DNA of 64,000 nt from an uncultured Reyranella sp. (lineage in GTDB: Bacteria; Pseudomonadota; Alphaproteobacteria; Reyranellales; Reyranellaceae): the NCBI RefSeq assembly GCF_945957355.1, contig NZ_CAMFKM010000012.1, forward strand, positions 1-64,000, written 5' to 3'. Positions 45,453 through 54,058 of this stretch are shown piece after piece (the stretch's first letter is position 1; every line of letters begins with the position of its first letter). The notes below the pieces were generated by a model. That model had not been told where the DNA came from. It was given only the letters and a program-made list of their open reading frames with translations, and made no database searches. The translations under genes were made by a program, and so were the position numbers.

Positions 45453-46755
45453 CCATCATGTCGGGCAGGAAGTTCACCAGGCCCGGGAAGAAGTAGAGCA
45501 GCACCAGGCACAGCACCATCGTCAGGAAGAACGGCAATGACACTTTGCCGATCCAGAAGATCGACTTGCCGGTCATCCCCTGCAGCACGAACAGGTTGAA
45601 CCCGACCGGCGGCGTGATCTGCGCCATTTCGACCACGATGGTGATGAAGATGCCGAACCAGATCTTGTCGATGCCGGCCTGTTCGATCATCGGCAGCACG
45701 ATGGCGGCGGTCAGCACGATCATCGAGATGCCGTCGAGGAAGCAGCCGAGGATGATGTAGAGGACGGCCAGCACCAGGATCAGCATGCCGGGCGTCAGGC
45801 CCATTGCCGCAATGGTCTCGGCGAGGTGGCGCGGCAGGCCGGTGAAGCCCATGGCGAGCTTCAGGAACGAGGCGCCCGCCAGGATCAGCAGGATCATCGA
45901 GGTGAGGCGCGTGGCGCCCATCACGCTGTCCCAGAAATTCCGGAGCGTCAGGCGCCGCTGCCAGAAGGCGATGGCGAAGGAGCCGATCACGCCGAAGGCG
46001 GCGGATTCGGTGGCGGTTGCGACACCGGAATAGATCGATCCCAGCACGAGCAGGATCAGCAGCACGACGGGGATCAGCGAGCTCGACTCGCGCAGCTTCT
46101 CCTTGAGCGGCATCGCCGGATCGGGCGGCGGGATCTTCGACGGGTTGAGCAGCGACCAGCCGGCGACATAGGCCATCATCAGGCCGGCCAGCAGGACGCC
46201 CGGGATGATGCCGGCCGCGAACAGCTTGGCGATCGAGACTTCGGCCTGCACGCCGTACACGATCATGATCAGCGACGGCGGGATCAGCAGGCCGAGCGTG
46301 CCGGCGCCGGAGAGGCTGCCGATGGCGATGGCATCGGGATAGCCGCGGCGGCGCAGCTCCGGCACGGTCATCTTGCCGATCGTGGCGCAGGTCGCGGCCG
46401 AGGAACCCGAGACGGCGGCGAAGATGGTGCAGCCGATGATGTTGGTGTGGACGAGCCGCCCGGGCAGGCGACGCATCCAGGGCGCGAGGCCACGGAACAT
46501 CTCCTCCGAAATGGCGGTGCGGAACAGCACCTCGCCCATCCAGATGAAGAGCGGCAGCGCCGTCAGCGTCCAGGACGACAGGTCGGAGAAGACGACGGTC
46601 GCCATCGCATCGCCGGCCGGTTTGGCCGGCGCGAACATCCACATGACGGCGATCGACACGCCGATCATGCTCATGCCGATCCAGATGCCGGTGCCGAACA
46701 GGAAGAAGAGGGCGCAGATCGCGAGCAGCGCGATCTGTGCGTCGATACTGCCCAT
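45436..46755 (-). CDS. TRAP transporter large permease DctM, system 2
   Basis: A 439-residue membrane transporter with about 12 helices. SSWTLTALPLFIWMGEVLF, AAVSGSSAATCATIG, GAGTLGLLIPPSLIMIVYG and AQITPPVGFNLFVLQGM are DctM signatures. It is the transport subunit of a second sodium-driven TRAP importer. Its ATG overlaps the dctQ stop by one base (TGATG). The sequence is only distantly like the system-1 permease, so the systems are not a recent duplication. Confidence 0.94.
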   Translation of the reverse strand: MGSIDAQIALLAICALFFLFGTGIWIGMSMIGVSIAVMWMFAPAKPAGDAMATVVFSDLSSWTLTALPLFIWMGEVLFRTAISEEMFRGLAPWMRRLPGRLVHTNIIGCTIFAAVSGSSAATCATIGKMTVPELRRRGYPDAIAIGSLSGAGTLGLLIPPSLIMIVYGVQAEVSIAKLFAAGIIPGVLLAGLMMAYVAGWSLLNPSKIPPPDPAMPLKEKLRESSSLIPVVLLILLVLGSIYSGVATATESAAFGVIGSFAIAFWQRRLTLRNFWDSVMGATRLTSMILLILAGASFLKLAMGFTGLPRHLAETIAAMGLTPGMLILVLAVLYIILGCFLDGISMIVLTAAIVLPMIEQAGIDKIWFGIFITIVVEMAQITPPVGFNLFVLQGMTGKSIFWIGKVSLPFFLTMVLCLVLLYFFPGLVNFLPDMMVNAAR

Positions 46756-47312
46756 CAGCGCTCCAGGTGGGCGGCTTCCTCGCCCGAAGGATCTTCCATG
46801 AGGGGGCCGCCCGTCGCGACCACGACGAGCTGTTCGATGACGGCGATGCACAGGACCACGGCACCCACCGCCATGCCGACCTGCGGGATCCACAGCGGAA
46901 TGGCGATCAGCCCGGTCGAGAGGTCGTTGATCTCGTAGGATTGCCAGCAGAGCTTGACCGAGAACCAGGCAAGATAGCCGGTCAGCAGGCTGCCGAGCGC
47001 CAGGCACCAGATCTCGGCCAGGCGCCGCGGCGTTCCCTGCAGTCGCTGCAGGAACAGGGTGACGCGGATGTGTTCGCCGCGGCCGAAGGTCGACGCGAGT
47101 GCCAGAAAGGCCGAGGCCAGCATCGCGTAGCCCGCGAATTCGTCGGCCGAGCGCGCAACGTAGGTAATCGGATTGGGCAGGCCGAAGGTCTGCTCGATCC
47201 AGAGGCCCACACCCGGGCCGACTGAATAAAGGACGAAGACCAGGAGCAGCACCATGAAGATGCCGCCCAGGATCCCCGTCACCTCGTAGAGTGTCTTCAG
47301 CGCGGACCGCAC
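46755..47312 (-). CDS. TRAP transporter small permease DctQ, system 2
   Basis: A 185-residue inner-membrane protein with four helices. DEFAGYAMLASAFLALASTFGRGEHIRVTLF-type sequence in the middle and GLIAIPLWIPQVGMAVGA near the C-terminus are typical. It starts 13 bases after dctP and its stop overlaps the dctM start. It connects the binding protein to the large permease. Confidence 0.93.
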   Translation of the reverse strand: MRSALKTLYEVTGILGGIFMVLLLVFVLYSVGPGVGLWIEQTFGLPNPITYVARSADEFAGYAMLASAFLALASTFGRGEHIRVTLFLQRLQGTPRRLAEIWCLALGSLLTGYLAWFSVKLCWQSYEINDLSTGLIAIPLWIPQVGMAVGAVVLCIAVIEQLVVVATGGPLMEDPSGEEAAHLER

Positions 47313-47325
47313 GGGAGCAGACGGC

Positions 47326-48294
47326 CTAGTTCTTGTTGTAGGCGTCGACCACGGCCTTGCCGTCGGGCCCGGCCTTCTCGAGCCATTCGGCCGTCAGCTT
47401 CTTGCCCAGCTCCTTGTACTCGCCGGCGAGCTTGGGCGAGGGCGGCTGCACCTTCATGCCGTTCTTGGCGAGCGTCTCGAGGAAACCAGCGGAGAGCCTC
47501 TCGGCCTCGGCCCAACCCAGAGCCTCGGCCTTGGCGGCCTCGGCCAGCACGACCTTCTGGGTCGCGGGATCGAGCTTGTCGAAGGCAGCCTTGTTCATCA
47601 GCACGGCGTTCTTCGGGAGCCAGGCCTGGGTGTCGTAGAAGTGCGTGAGCTGCTCCCATACCTTCGAATCGACGCCGGTGGCACCAGACGAAATGAACGA
47701 ATCGACCTTGCCGGTGGCCAGCGCCTGGCTGAGTTCGGCGGCCTGGATGGTGATGGGCTGCGCGCCGGTCAGTTCGGCGATGCGCGACGTGCCGCGATTG
47801 TAGGCACGGAACTTCATGCCCTTCATGTCGGAGAGCTGGTTCACTTCCTTCTTGGCGTAGAGGCCCTGGGGCGGCCAGGGAACGGCGAACAGGACCATCA
47901 TGCCCTGCGCGGCGGCCTTCTTCTCGAGCACCGGCTTCTGCGCCGCCCACAGCTTCTTCGCTTCGGGGAACGAGCTCGCCAGGAAGGGCACGACGTCGAC
48001 GCCATAGACCGGGTCTTCATTCTCGAAGTTGGAGACCAGGATCTCGCCGATCGGTGCCTGGCCCGTCTGCACCGCGCGCTTGATCTCGGGGGCCTTGAAC
48101 AGCGAGGCGCCCGGGTGGACGACGATCTCGAGCTTGCCGCCGGAGCTCGCCTTCACGGAGTCGGCGAACTTCTGGAGGTTGACCGTGTGATAGTTGGTCG
48201 CGGGGTAGGCGGCCGGCAGGTCCCACTTGGTCTGGGCGAACGCGGGCGTGGCGAACAGGGTCGCGACGGTCGCGAGTAGAAGTCTGCGCTTCAT
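47326..48294 (-). CDS. TRAP transporter substrate-binding protein DctP, system 2
   Basis: A 322-residue periplasmic protein with a Sec signal ending in ATPAFAQ near residue 21. The mature part starts KWDLPAAYPATNYHTVNLQKF; SDMKGMKFRAYNRGTSRIAEL holds the conserved substrate Arg; the C-terminal half has PKNAVLMNKAAFDKLDP. As the first gene of the minus-strand operon it is probably made in excess over the permeases. Its ligand may relate to the convergent amidase-flavoprotein-racemase run, but the sequence does not show that. Confidence 0.94.
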   Translation of the reverse strand: MKRRLLLATVATLFATPAFAQTKWDLPAAYPATNYHTVNLQKFADSVKASSGGKLEIVVHPGASLFKAPEIKRAVQTGQAPIGEILVSNFENEDPVYGVDVVPFLASSFPEAKKLWAAQKPVLEKKAAAQGMMVLFAVPWPPQGLYAKKEVNQLSDMKGMKFRAYNRGTSRIAELTGAQPITIQAAELSQALATGKVDSFISSGATGVDSKVWEQLTHFYDTQAWLPKNAVLMNKAAFDKLDPATQKVVLAEAAKAEALGWAEAERLSAGFLETLAKNGMKVQPPSPKLAGEYKELGKKLTAEWLEKAGPDGKAVVDAYNKN

Positions 48295-48342
48295 GGTGAA
48301 ATCTCCCGAAAAGGTCCCCAGACGCTGATCGTTACAACGGCC

Positions 48343-49278
48343 TCATCGGGGCAGCAAGCGGCGGTAGAGCGGCTGCAGCAGGGTGGGGATGATGTAGATC
48401 GGGAATTGCACCGCGGCGATGAACAGGAAGATGTCCGGATCGGCCGTCGCCGGCAGGACCGCCATGAGCAGCGCGTTGTGCCGGCCTCCCGAGCAGTAGC
48501 CGACCGTTAGCGCGCTCCGACGGTCGAGGAACGGCCGGGTCGCGACCGCCATCACCAGATTGCACAGGAGCATGCCGGCGAAGGAGCCGGCGACGAAGCC
48601 CGCGAGCTTGACAGGCTCGGTCAGCGCGCGGGCGACGACGCCATCCATCAGCGGGATGGCGAATACTATGAGCACGACCACCGAGATCCCATCGAGGGTC
48701 GGGCCGGCCGCGATGAGGCGAGGCCCCAGCGAGCGGCGGATCAGGAGCGCCCCGACCAGCGCCACGGCTACGATCATCGCCAGCCTCAGACTAAGGTCGA
48801 ACAGGCCGATATTGAGGTCGAAGCCCAGCAGCCACAGTGCGAGCGGTGGCAGGGTGAAGGGCACCAGGAAGTTCGTGAACAGCGAGAGCAGCAGGGCCAG
48901 CGAGGAATCGAGACGCAGGAAGGTGGCCGTCGTCGCGGCCGAGATGATGCCGGGCGCCATGGCACTGAGGCAGAGCGCCGTGACGAGGCTCGGCCACAGG
49001 CCCAGCCCCTGCCAGATCGGCCAGACCACGAGCGGCACCGCGACCAGGTTGAGGACCGCCAGTAGCAGCGCCGGACCCGGGCGGCGCAGGAGTGCCGAGA
49101 GGCGGCCCCAGTCCATGCGCGCCAGCGCCAGCATCAACAGCAGCACCACGAGCGGGAGCAGCAGCGGCCGCGCCGCCGCGGCGACGTCCTGAAACAGCAA
49201 TCCCAGCAGCAGCGAGAAGGGCAGCAGCGTCGTGGCGCGGCGCCCCATGCGCTGCAGGACCGATACGAGCGGATTCAT
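48343..49278 (-). CDS. Bile-acid:Na+ symporter (BASS/SBF) family protein
   Basis: A 311-residue protein of about ten helices. LNLVAVPLVVWPIWQGLGL, LCLSAMAPGIISAATTATFL and TVGYCSGGRHNALLMAVLP resemble the crossing-helix regions of the BASS fold. It would transport an organic anion coupled to sodium. The start at 49278 gives an N-terminus near the first helix; the frame is open 72 bases upstream but includes the promoter region and the next gene. It is 49 bases downstream of no other minus-strand gene and separately oriented from the creatininase-like gene. Confidence 0.75.
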   Translation of the reverse strand: MNPLVSVLQRMGRRATTLLPFSLLLGLLFQDVAAAARPLLLPLVVLLLMLALARMDWGRLSALLRRPGPALLLAVLNLVAVPLVVWPIWQGLGLWPSLVTALCLSAMAPGIISAATTATFLRLDSSLALLLSLFTNFLVPFTLPPLALWLLGFDLNIGLFDLSLRLAMIVAVALVGALLIRRSLGPRLIAAGPTLDGISVVVLIVFAIPLMDGVVARALTEPVKLAGFVAGSFAGMLLCNLVMAVATRPFLDRRSALTVGYCSGGRHNALLMAVLPATADPDIFLFIAAVQFPIYIIPTLLQPLYRRLLPR

Positions 49279-49312
49279 TGAAGCCACCGTAGCACGTGCT
49301 AGCCTGCGGCCG

Positions 49313-49867
49313 ATGAACACTCTGCCCGGCGTCTGGCTCGACGATCTCACCCGACAGGAAGCCCTTTCGCGTTTCGGCGGCGATGCTGTCGCGGTTGTCC
49401 CCGTCGCGTCGGGGCGCGTGGCCCAACCTCACCTACCGCTCAAGACGGCGACGCTGGTCGCCCGCGCGCTCGGCCAGAAACTGCTGGAGCGGGTGCCGGT
49501 CGTCATGGCGGCCGTGGTGGATGCCGGTTCGATCCGGCAGCGTGACATGCTGGGCCAGATCCTGGGGGCACGACTGGACGAGGTGCGGTCGCTCGGCGCG
49601 CGCCGCCTCGCGATTCTCGACGTGGCTCCTTCCGGTGGTGCGCCGCTCGACGTTGCCGGGGATGTGCTGATGCTGCGCATCTGCGATCGATCCGATGCGG
49701 CCGAGTTCGCCACGTCCTGCATGATGGCACTCGACCCGCGTAGCGTTCGCATGGCGCTCCTGCCGGCCGGCTCGTACAGCGACGCTTTTAGCGGCGAACG
49801 CCGCATGTCGAGTGAGGTCGATGCCATCGCCACGGCCCTCGTTACGAAGTGGCCCGATCTTATTTAA
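49313..49867 (+). CDS. Creatininase-fold protein lacking canonical metal motif
   Basis: A 184-residue protein whose first third resembles creatininase-family hydrolases: LDDLTRQEALSRFGGDAVAVVPVAS followed by QPHLPLKTATLVARALGQKL. In active members the segment reads E-x-HG-x-HLPL-x-TD, in which Glu, His and Asp bind two metals. Here the Glu, the first His-Gly and the Asp are replaced or missing, and the protein is shorter than the usual 230-260 residues. VMAAVVDAGS and LAILDVAPSG keep the alpha-beta pattern. Catalysis of the usual type is unlikely. It could be a regulatory or structural relative, or a decaying gene. Confidence 0.55.
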   Translation: MNTLPGVWLDDLTRQEALSRFGGDAVAVVPVASGRVAQPHLPLKTATLVARALGQKLLERVPVVMAAVVDAGSIRQRDMLGQILGARLDEVRSLGARRLAILDVAPSGGAPLDVAGDVLMLRICDRSDAAEFATSCMMALDPRSVRMALLPAGSYSDAFSGERRMSSEVDAIATALVTKWPDLI

Positions 49868-49924
49868 CGGTACGGTCCCTTACGCTGTGGCGCTTCGGTC
49901 CGCGGACTGGCACAAGTGCCACTT

Positions 49925-50299
49925 ATGCCGCTGCACTGGACCGTCGACTCCAAGGAAAGACTCGTGATCGCGACCGCCGAAGGCGTCGTTACCCGTGCGG
50001 AGGTCGAGAATTACCTAGAGGTGATGGCCGGAGCCGGCTCGCTGTCTTACCGCAAGCTGTTCGACTGCAGTCGCGGCGATACCGCGATGACCGCGGAGGA
50101 CATGCTGGCGATCGGCGTGAATATCCGTACGCGACATGCCGCCGCCGGCACGCTGGGACCACTGGCCATCGTCGTGCCGCCCGAGCAGTCCGAGCTGGTT
50201 TCGCGAGTGCTGGGGATTCTCGCCACGGCCGACCGCCCCATGCGGATCTTTTCAGATGCCGAACCGGCGCGGCGCTGGATCGAGAGCCTGCCGAAGTAG
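49925..50299 (+). CDS. Small SpoIIAA/STAS-like protein of unknown function
   Basis: A 124-residue soluble protein. It alternates short strands and helices (RLVIATAEGVVTRAEVENYL, KLFDCSRGDTAMTAEDML, LGPLAIVVPPEQSELVSRVL, RPMRIFSDAEPARRWI), like the SpoIIAA-like/DUF-STAS proteins found widely in Proteobacteria. No catalytic motif is visible. A GTG at 49916 is an alternative start three codons upstream. It lies 57 bases after the creatininase-like gene on the same strand. Confidence 0.6.
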   Translation: MPLHWTVDSKERLVIATAEGVVTRAEVENYLEVMAGAGSLSYRKLFDCSRGDTAMTAEDMLAIGVNIRTRHAAAGTLGPLAIVVPPEQSELVSRVLGILATADRPMRIFSDAEPARRWIESLPK

Positions 50300-50357
50300 G
50301 CGACGGCGCCCGGCGTTATCGGCTATGGTCTGGCGCACCGCGCAAGCAGGAGTTTTC

Positions 50358-50804
50358 ATGAATCTTTTCGGACTGTCGGCCTTCGCAGCCGCGTCGCTGA
50401 TCGTCGCCACCGCCAGTGCACAGACGGCCATCCAGGCGGGTGAATGGGAGACGACGGAGAAGACCACGATGGAAGGTGTGCAGCCGATGCCGCCCTCGTC
50501 GAAGAAGGTCTGCCTCAAGGCCGACGAGGCCCAGCTCGAGCGCCTGCTGTTCCCGACGCCGGACGAGATCAAGCGGCATGGTTGCAAGTACGAGCCGGGT
50601 GCGAAGAAGGCGGGCGTGCTCGCGGCCACCCTGACTTGCCCGCCGAACGACCAGGTGCCGGGTGTTACCGCCAAGGCCGAGATCAGCTACACGCAGACCA
50701 GCTACCAGGGCGTTGGGCAACTCGAGGCAGCCGACAAATCCGGCACGACGGTCAAGGGCAAGAGTGAACTGAGCGGCAAGCGGCTGGGCGACTGTCCGAA
50801 GTAG
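50358..50804 (+). CDS. DUF3617-like secreted protein
   Basis: A 148-residue precursor with a signal peptide ending near ATASAQ (residue 22). The mature protein begins IQAGEWETTEKTTMEG, then KKVCLKADEAQ, and has Cys residues in CKYEPGAKKAG, LTCPPND and the final GDCPK. That Cys spacing and the GxWE start match DUF3617, a periplasmic family with no known function. It is preceded by AGCAGGAG seven bases before the ATG. Confidence 0.75.
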   Translation: MNLFGLSAFAAASLIVATASAQTAIQAGEWETTEKTTMEGVQPMPPSSKKVCLKADEAQLERLLFPTPDEIKRHGCKYEPGAKKAGVLAATLTCPPNDQVPGVTAKAEISYTQTSYQGVGQLEAADKSGTTVKGKSELSGKRLGDCPK

Positions 50805-50812
50805 GCCCGGGA

Positions 50813-51877
50813 TCAGGAGAAGGCGGGCATCACCTGCTCGCCGAATCGGCGCATGGACGCCAGATTCTGGGGCTGGCTCATGGCGCCAAAGCCGGTCTGG
50901 CAGAGCAGGTGCCGCACGCCGACGTCGCGCAGCTCCGCCACCTGCTCACGGACGCGCTTCGCCGAACCATACAGACAGCCGGTGCGCAGCAGGAAGGGCA
51001 CGGCTTCGGAATCCGGCACCTTGGGATCGGTCCAGGCATTGAGCGTCGCGGGCTCGGGCGCGAAATCGGCCGGATTGTGCGCTTCGCGCACGTGCATCAT
51101 GTGCTCGCGCGTCTCGACCAGCAGGGCGGCCAGCGCGTCCTCGGCCTCGGCATCGGATTCTCCCACATAGACGTTGCGCCATAGTGCGCTCTGGGCGAGC
51201 AGCCGCGCCTTGGTCGCAGCGTCGTGGCCGCCTTCGTCGATGCCGGCAGCGTAGGTCGCCCAGCGTTCCCTGATGCGCTCGACCGGCAGGCGGGCGGTCA
51301 GGATCGGCATGCCGAGCCTGCCGCATTCCCTGAAGGAGCCGGGCGAGATCACGCTGCGCCAGAGCGGCGGGCCGGGCTGCTGCACCGGCTTGGGCCGGAT
51401 CGCCGGCACGTGCAACTTGTGGAAGCGGCCTTCGTAGTCGAGCGGTGATTCGGTCCAGGCACGCTGCAGGATGTCGACCGTCTCTTCCATGCGCTCGCGG
51501 CTGTCGGTGCTGCGCATTCCGTGGCCGACAAACTCGTACTCATTGTAGGCCGTGCCCTTGCCGATGCCGACGTCGATGCGGCCCTTGCTGAGATTGTCGA
51601 GCAGGGCGAGCTGGACGGCGAGGCGAACCGGATGATGGAAGGGCGTCTGCACCACGGCGAAGCCCAGTCGAACCTTGCTGGTCTTCATCGCCAGCGCTGC
51701 TGCGAACATCAATGAGTCGCAATAGACGCTCTCGCCGGTGAAATAGTGCTCGGTCAGCCAGACGTCCGAAAAGCCCAGCCGTTCGGCCTCGCAGGCCTGC
51801 GCCACGATGTCGTCGATGCGGGCAGCGTCCTCGTCGGGTGAGGGCGACATTGCCAGGGTAAGCCATCCGAACTGCAT
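50813..51877 (-). CDS. Luciferase-like (LLM-class) flavin-dependent monooxygenase
   Basis: A 354-residue TIM-barrel oxidoreductase. AEAERLGFSDVWLTEHYFTG-type sequence is near residue 36, VRLGFAVVQTPFHHPVRLAVQLALLDNLSKGR-type sequence near residue 85, and GIGKGTAYNEYEFVG follows. These are typical bacterial-luciferase-family segments that bind FMN and use reduced flavin with oxygen. No flavin reductase gene is adjacent and the substrate is unknown. It is divergent from the SGNH gene, 34 bases away. Confidence 0.92.
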   Translation of the reverse strand: MQFGWLTLAMSPSPDEDAARIDDIVAQACEAERLGFSDVWLTEHYFTGESVYCDSLMFAAALAMKTSKVRLGFAVVQTPFHHPVRLAVQLALLDNLSKGRIDVGIGKGTAYNEYEFVGHGMRSTDSRERMEETVDILQRAWTESPLDYEGRFHKLHVPAIRPKPVQQPGPPLWRSVISPGSFRECGRLGMPILTARLPVERIRERWATYAAGIDEGGHDAATKARLLAQSALWRNVYVGESDAEAEDALAALLVETREHMMHVREAHNPADFAPEPATLNAWTDPKVPDSEAVPFLLRTGCLYGSAKRVREQVAELRDVGVRHLLCQTGFGAMSQPQNLASMRRFGEQVMPAFS

Positions 51878-51911
51878 TCTACTCTCCGCGTGGCGCCTGC
51901 AGTCCTATAGC

Positions 51912-53498
51912 ATGCAGGGCCGTTTCCGCCCGTCTGGCTTCACCTCGTCGGACGTACTAACAACTGCCGTCGTGGTCGCTGTGCTGAAGAACGCTCTTTT
52001 GATCCTGGTTTCCGTCGTGCTTTGCACGGCGGCGGCCGAGGGCATGGTCCGTTGGCTGGACGCGCAGGAGCCGAGCGCCGCGCTGAAGTATCTCGATGGT
52101 CTCCCTTTGGCAGAAGGTGTGCAGCGCGCCTGGTTCGGCGAGGATCCGCCGCCGCTGCCGAATCGCCATGCTGTCTCTTCCGAAGCCGTCGAACTGGTCA
52201 GGCGGGTCGAAGCGAGCGGCGTGACCGAGGGGACGCGCCGGTCCGACATGTTCAAGGTGTGGAACAGCGCCTTCGTCGGCCCCGATCCCTGCGCGCATCC
52301 TTATCTCAAGGACGCGCCGGGCCAGATCTACGTCTACGATCCGCCCGACGGCAGTCCATGGCCCCGCTTTCGCTTCCTGCCCGACACGACGACGCCGATC
52401 GGGCTGGTGACCAATGCCTACGGGTTTCGCGGCGGTCCAGTGCCTCTCGCGCGCCAGCCGAAGACGATTCGCATTGCGTTCATCGGCGCGTCGACGACGG
52501 TGGCTTCGCACCACTTCCCTTATTCCTATCCCGAGCATGTCGGCTATTGGCTCAATCGGTGGGCCGCCGCGAAGAAGCTCGACCTTCGCTTCGAGGTCCT
52601 GAATGCCGGGCGCGAGAGCATCGGCTCGCCCGACATCGCGGCCATCATGCGCAACGAGGTGGCGCCGCTCGCGCCCGATCTCGTCGTCTACTACGAGGGC
52701 GCCAACCAGTTCTATCTGGAGCCGCTCGTGCCCCAGCTTCCACCCCGTCCCGCGAGGTTGCCGGTCGCGCCGCCGCCGGCCCCCGGACTTCTCGAACGCA
52801 TCCTCGAGGATCTGAGCTACAGCTCCGCGCTCGCCAAGAGACTGAAGAACCTGGTCGCCGAGCACACGTCGCCACGGGACCCCAAGCCGGCGCCCGGCGG
52901 CAGCGCACCGGGTGCCGACGGTCGCGAATGGCCCAAGCCCGACTACACGCTGGTCTGGCCGAAAGGCGTCGATGAGAAGGATCCCGACCTCGCGCGCAAG
53001 GACCTTCCGGTCACTCTGTCGGCCATCCTGGCCGATCTCGGTCGCATCGAGGCGACGACGGAAGCGGTGGGCGGGGAACTGGCGCTGGCCTCCTTCAAGT
53101 GGCTGGTCGAGGACGGGATGGTGCTCGATCCCGTGCGGCATCGCTTCATCCTGGAGTATCTCAATTTCGGCTATGCCCCATTCCGCTACCGGGACCTGGC
53201 GCGACTGGCCCGGTTCCAGAACCGCGTGCTGGAGAAGTACGCGAAGGAACACCGGATCGACTTCCTCGATGTCGCCCGCCTGATGCCGTCCGATCCGGAC
53301 CTCTTCATCGATGCGATCCACGGCACGACCGAAGGCGTGCGGTTGCGCGCGTGGATCATGCTGCAGCTCCTCGTGCCTGTGATCGACCGGCACCTGGCCG
53401 ACGGCACCTGGCCGAAAAAGAGCTTTCCGATCGTACCACCGCCGGCGCCGTACAAGCCGCGCGTGGTCACCTTCCAGTGCGAACGCAAGGCGCGGTGA
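51912..53498 (+). CDS. Membrane-anchored SGNH-like protein
   Basis: A 528-residue protein with one N-terminal hydrophobic helix (about 15-40) and no clear cleavage site, so it is probably anchored with the rest in the periplasm. The SGNH pattern is present: Ser in IAFIGASTTVASHHFP near residue 190, a Gly-Arg-Glu region in VLNAGRESIGSPDI, Asn in VVYYEGANQFYLEP, and an Asp-x-x-His pair in FIDAIHGTTEG near residue 470. These fit a GDSL/SGNH esterase or acetyltransferase-like hydrolase, with a long proline-rich insertion between the halves. The target may be a surface polysaccharide. The ATG at 51912 is the first start outside the divergent gene. Confidence 0.7.
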   Translation: MQGRFRPSGFTSSDVLTTAVVVAVLKNALLILVSVVLCTAAAEGMVRWLDAQEPSAALKYLDGLPLAEGVQRAWFGEDPPPLPNRHAVSSEAVELVRRVEASGVTEGTRRSDMFKVWNSAFVGPDPCAHPYLKDAPGQIYVYDPPDGSPWPRFRFLPDTTTPIGLVTNAYGFRGGPVPLARQPKTIRIAFIGASTTVASHHFPYSYPEHVGYWLNRWAAAKKLDLRFEVLNAGRESIGSPDIAAIMRNEVAPLAPDLVVYYEGANQFYLEPLVPQLPPRPARLPVAPPPAPGLLERILEDLSYSSALAKRLKNLVAEHTSPRDPKPAPGGSAPGADGREWPKPDYTLVWPKGVDEKDPDLARKDLPVTLSAILADLGRIEATTEAVGGELALASFKWLVEDGMVLDPVRHRFILEYLNFGYAPFRYRDLARLARFQNRVLEKYAKEHRIDFLDVARLMPSDPDLFIDAIHGTTEGVRLRAWIMLQLLVPVIDRHLADGTWPKKSFPIVPPPAPYKPRVVTFQCERKAR

Positions 53499-53569
53499 TC
53501 CACCTCGGCAAACACCTTGCAGTCACAAAGAGATAATCCTAGGTTCTCCCGTCACTCGGGGGGAGGAAG

Positions 53570-53980
53570 ATGAAACTGGGATTTTTGGCGATCATGTCGA
53601 TCGCCTTGGCGTCTGCGGGCGCAGGCTCCGCGGCAGCGCAGCAGACCACGCACGGGTGCGCCTGTCTCCACAACCAGACGCAAGCGCAGATCAGCTATCG
53701 CTACAAGTGGGGCGAGGGCGAGTGGAAGACGATGCAGCTAAAGCCTGGATACAACAATTGGATCTGCTGGCAGTACCAGAACGGGCAAAAGAGCTCGCCG
53801 AACCTGCTCTTCCAGCTCGACGTCGACATGTCCAAGGGCAGCGCCTGGACGACCTACTCCATCGCGCGCGTGCAGACCGTGGGCGCGAGCTGTGACGCGG
53901 TGGGAGCGGGCGGCCACTACAACGTCAGCTACCGGCCCAACACCAACAACTCATTCATCCAGGTGACGAAGCGCAACTGA
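53570..53980 (+). CDS. Orphan secreted protein, Cys-containing
   Basis: A 136-residue precursor with a signal peptide ending near AGSAAAQQ (residue 24). The mature 110 residues are rich in Tyr, Trp, Asn and Gln, with four Cys (HGCACLHN, NWICWQY, GASCDAVG) that could form two disulfides. A beta-rich fold is suggested by the alternating pattern in QISYRYKWGEGEW and HYNVSYRPNTNN. I do not recognise the family. GGGAGGAAG sits just before the ATG, a strong ribosome site. It lies between the SGNH gene and an amidohydrolase gene on the same strand. Confidence 0.75.
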   Translation: MKLGFLAIMSIALASAGAGSAAAQQTTHGCACLHNQTQAQISYRYKWGEGEWKTMQLKPGYNNWICWQYQNGQKSSPNLLFQLDVDMSKGSAWTTYSIARVQTVGASCDAVGAGGHYNVSYRPNTNNSFIQVTKRN

Positions 53981-54058
53981 GTTCTGCGGCGCGACGCGCT
54001 CGCGTTGACAGGCCGACAGGACATTCGCACGCTTCCGGCAAATCACCGGAGGAAACGA

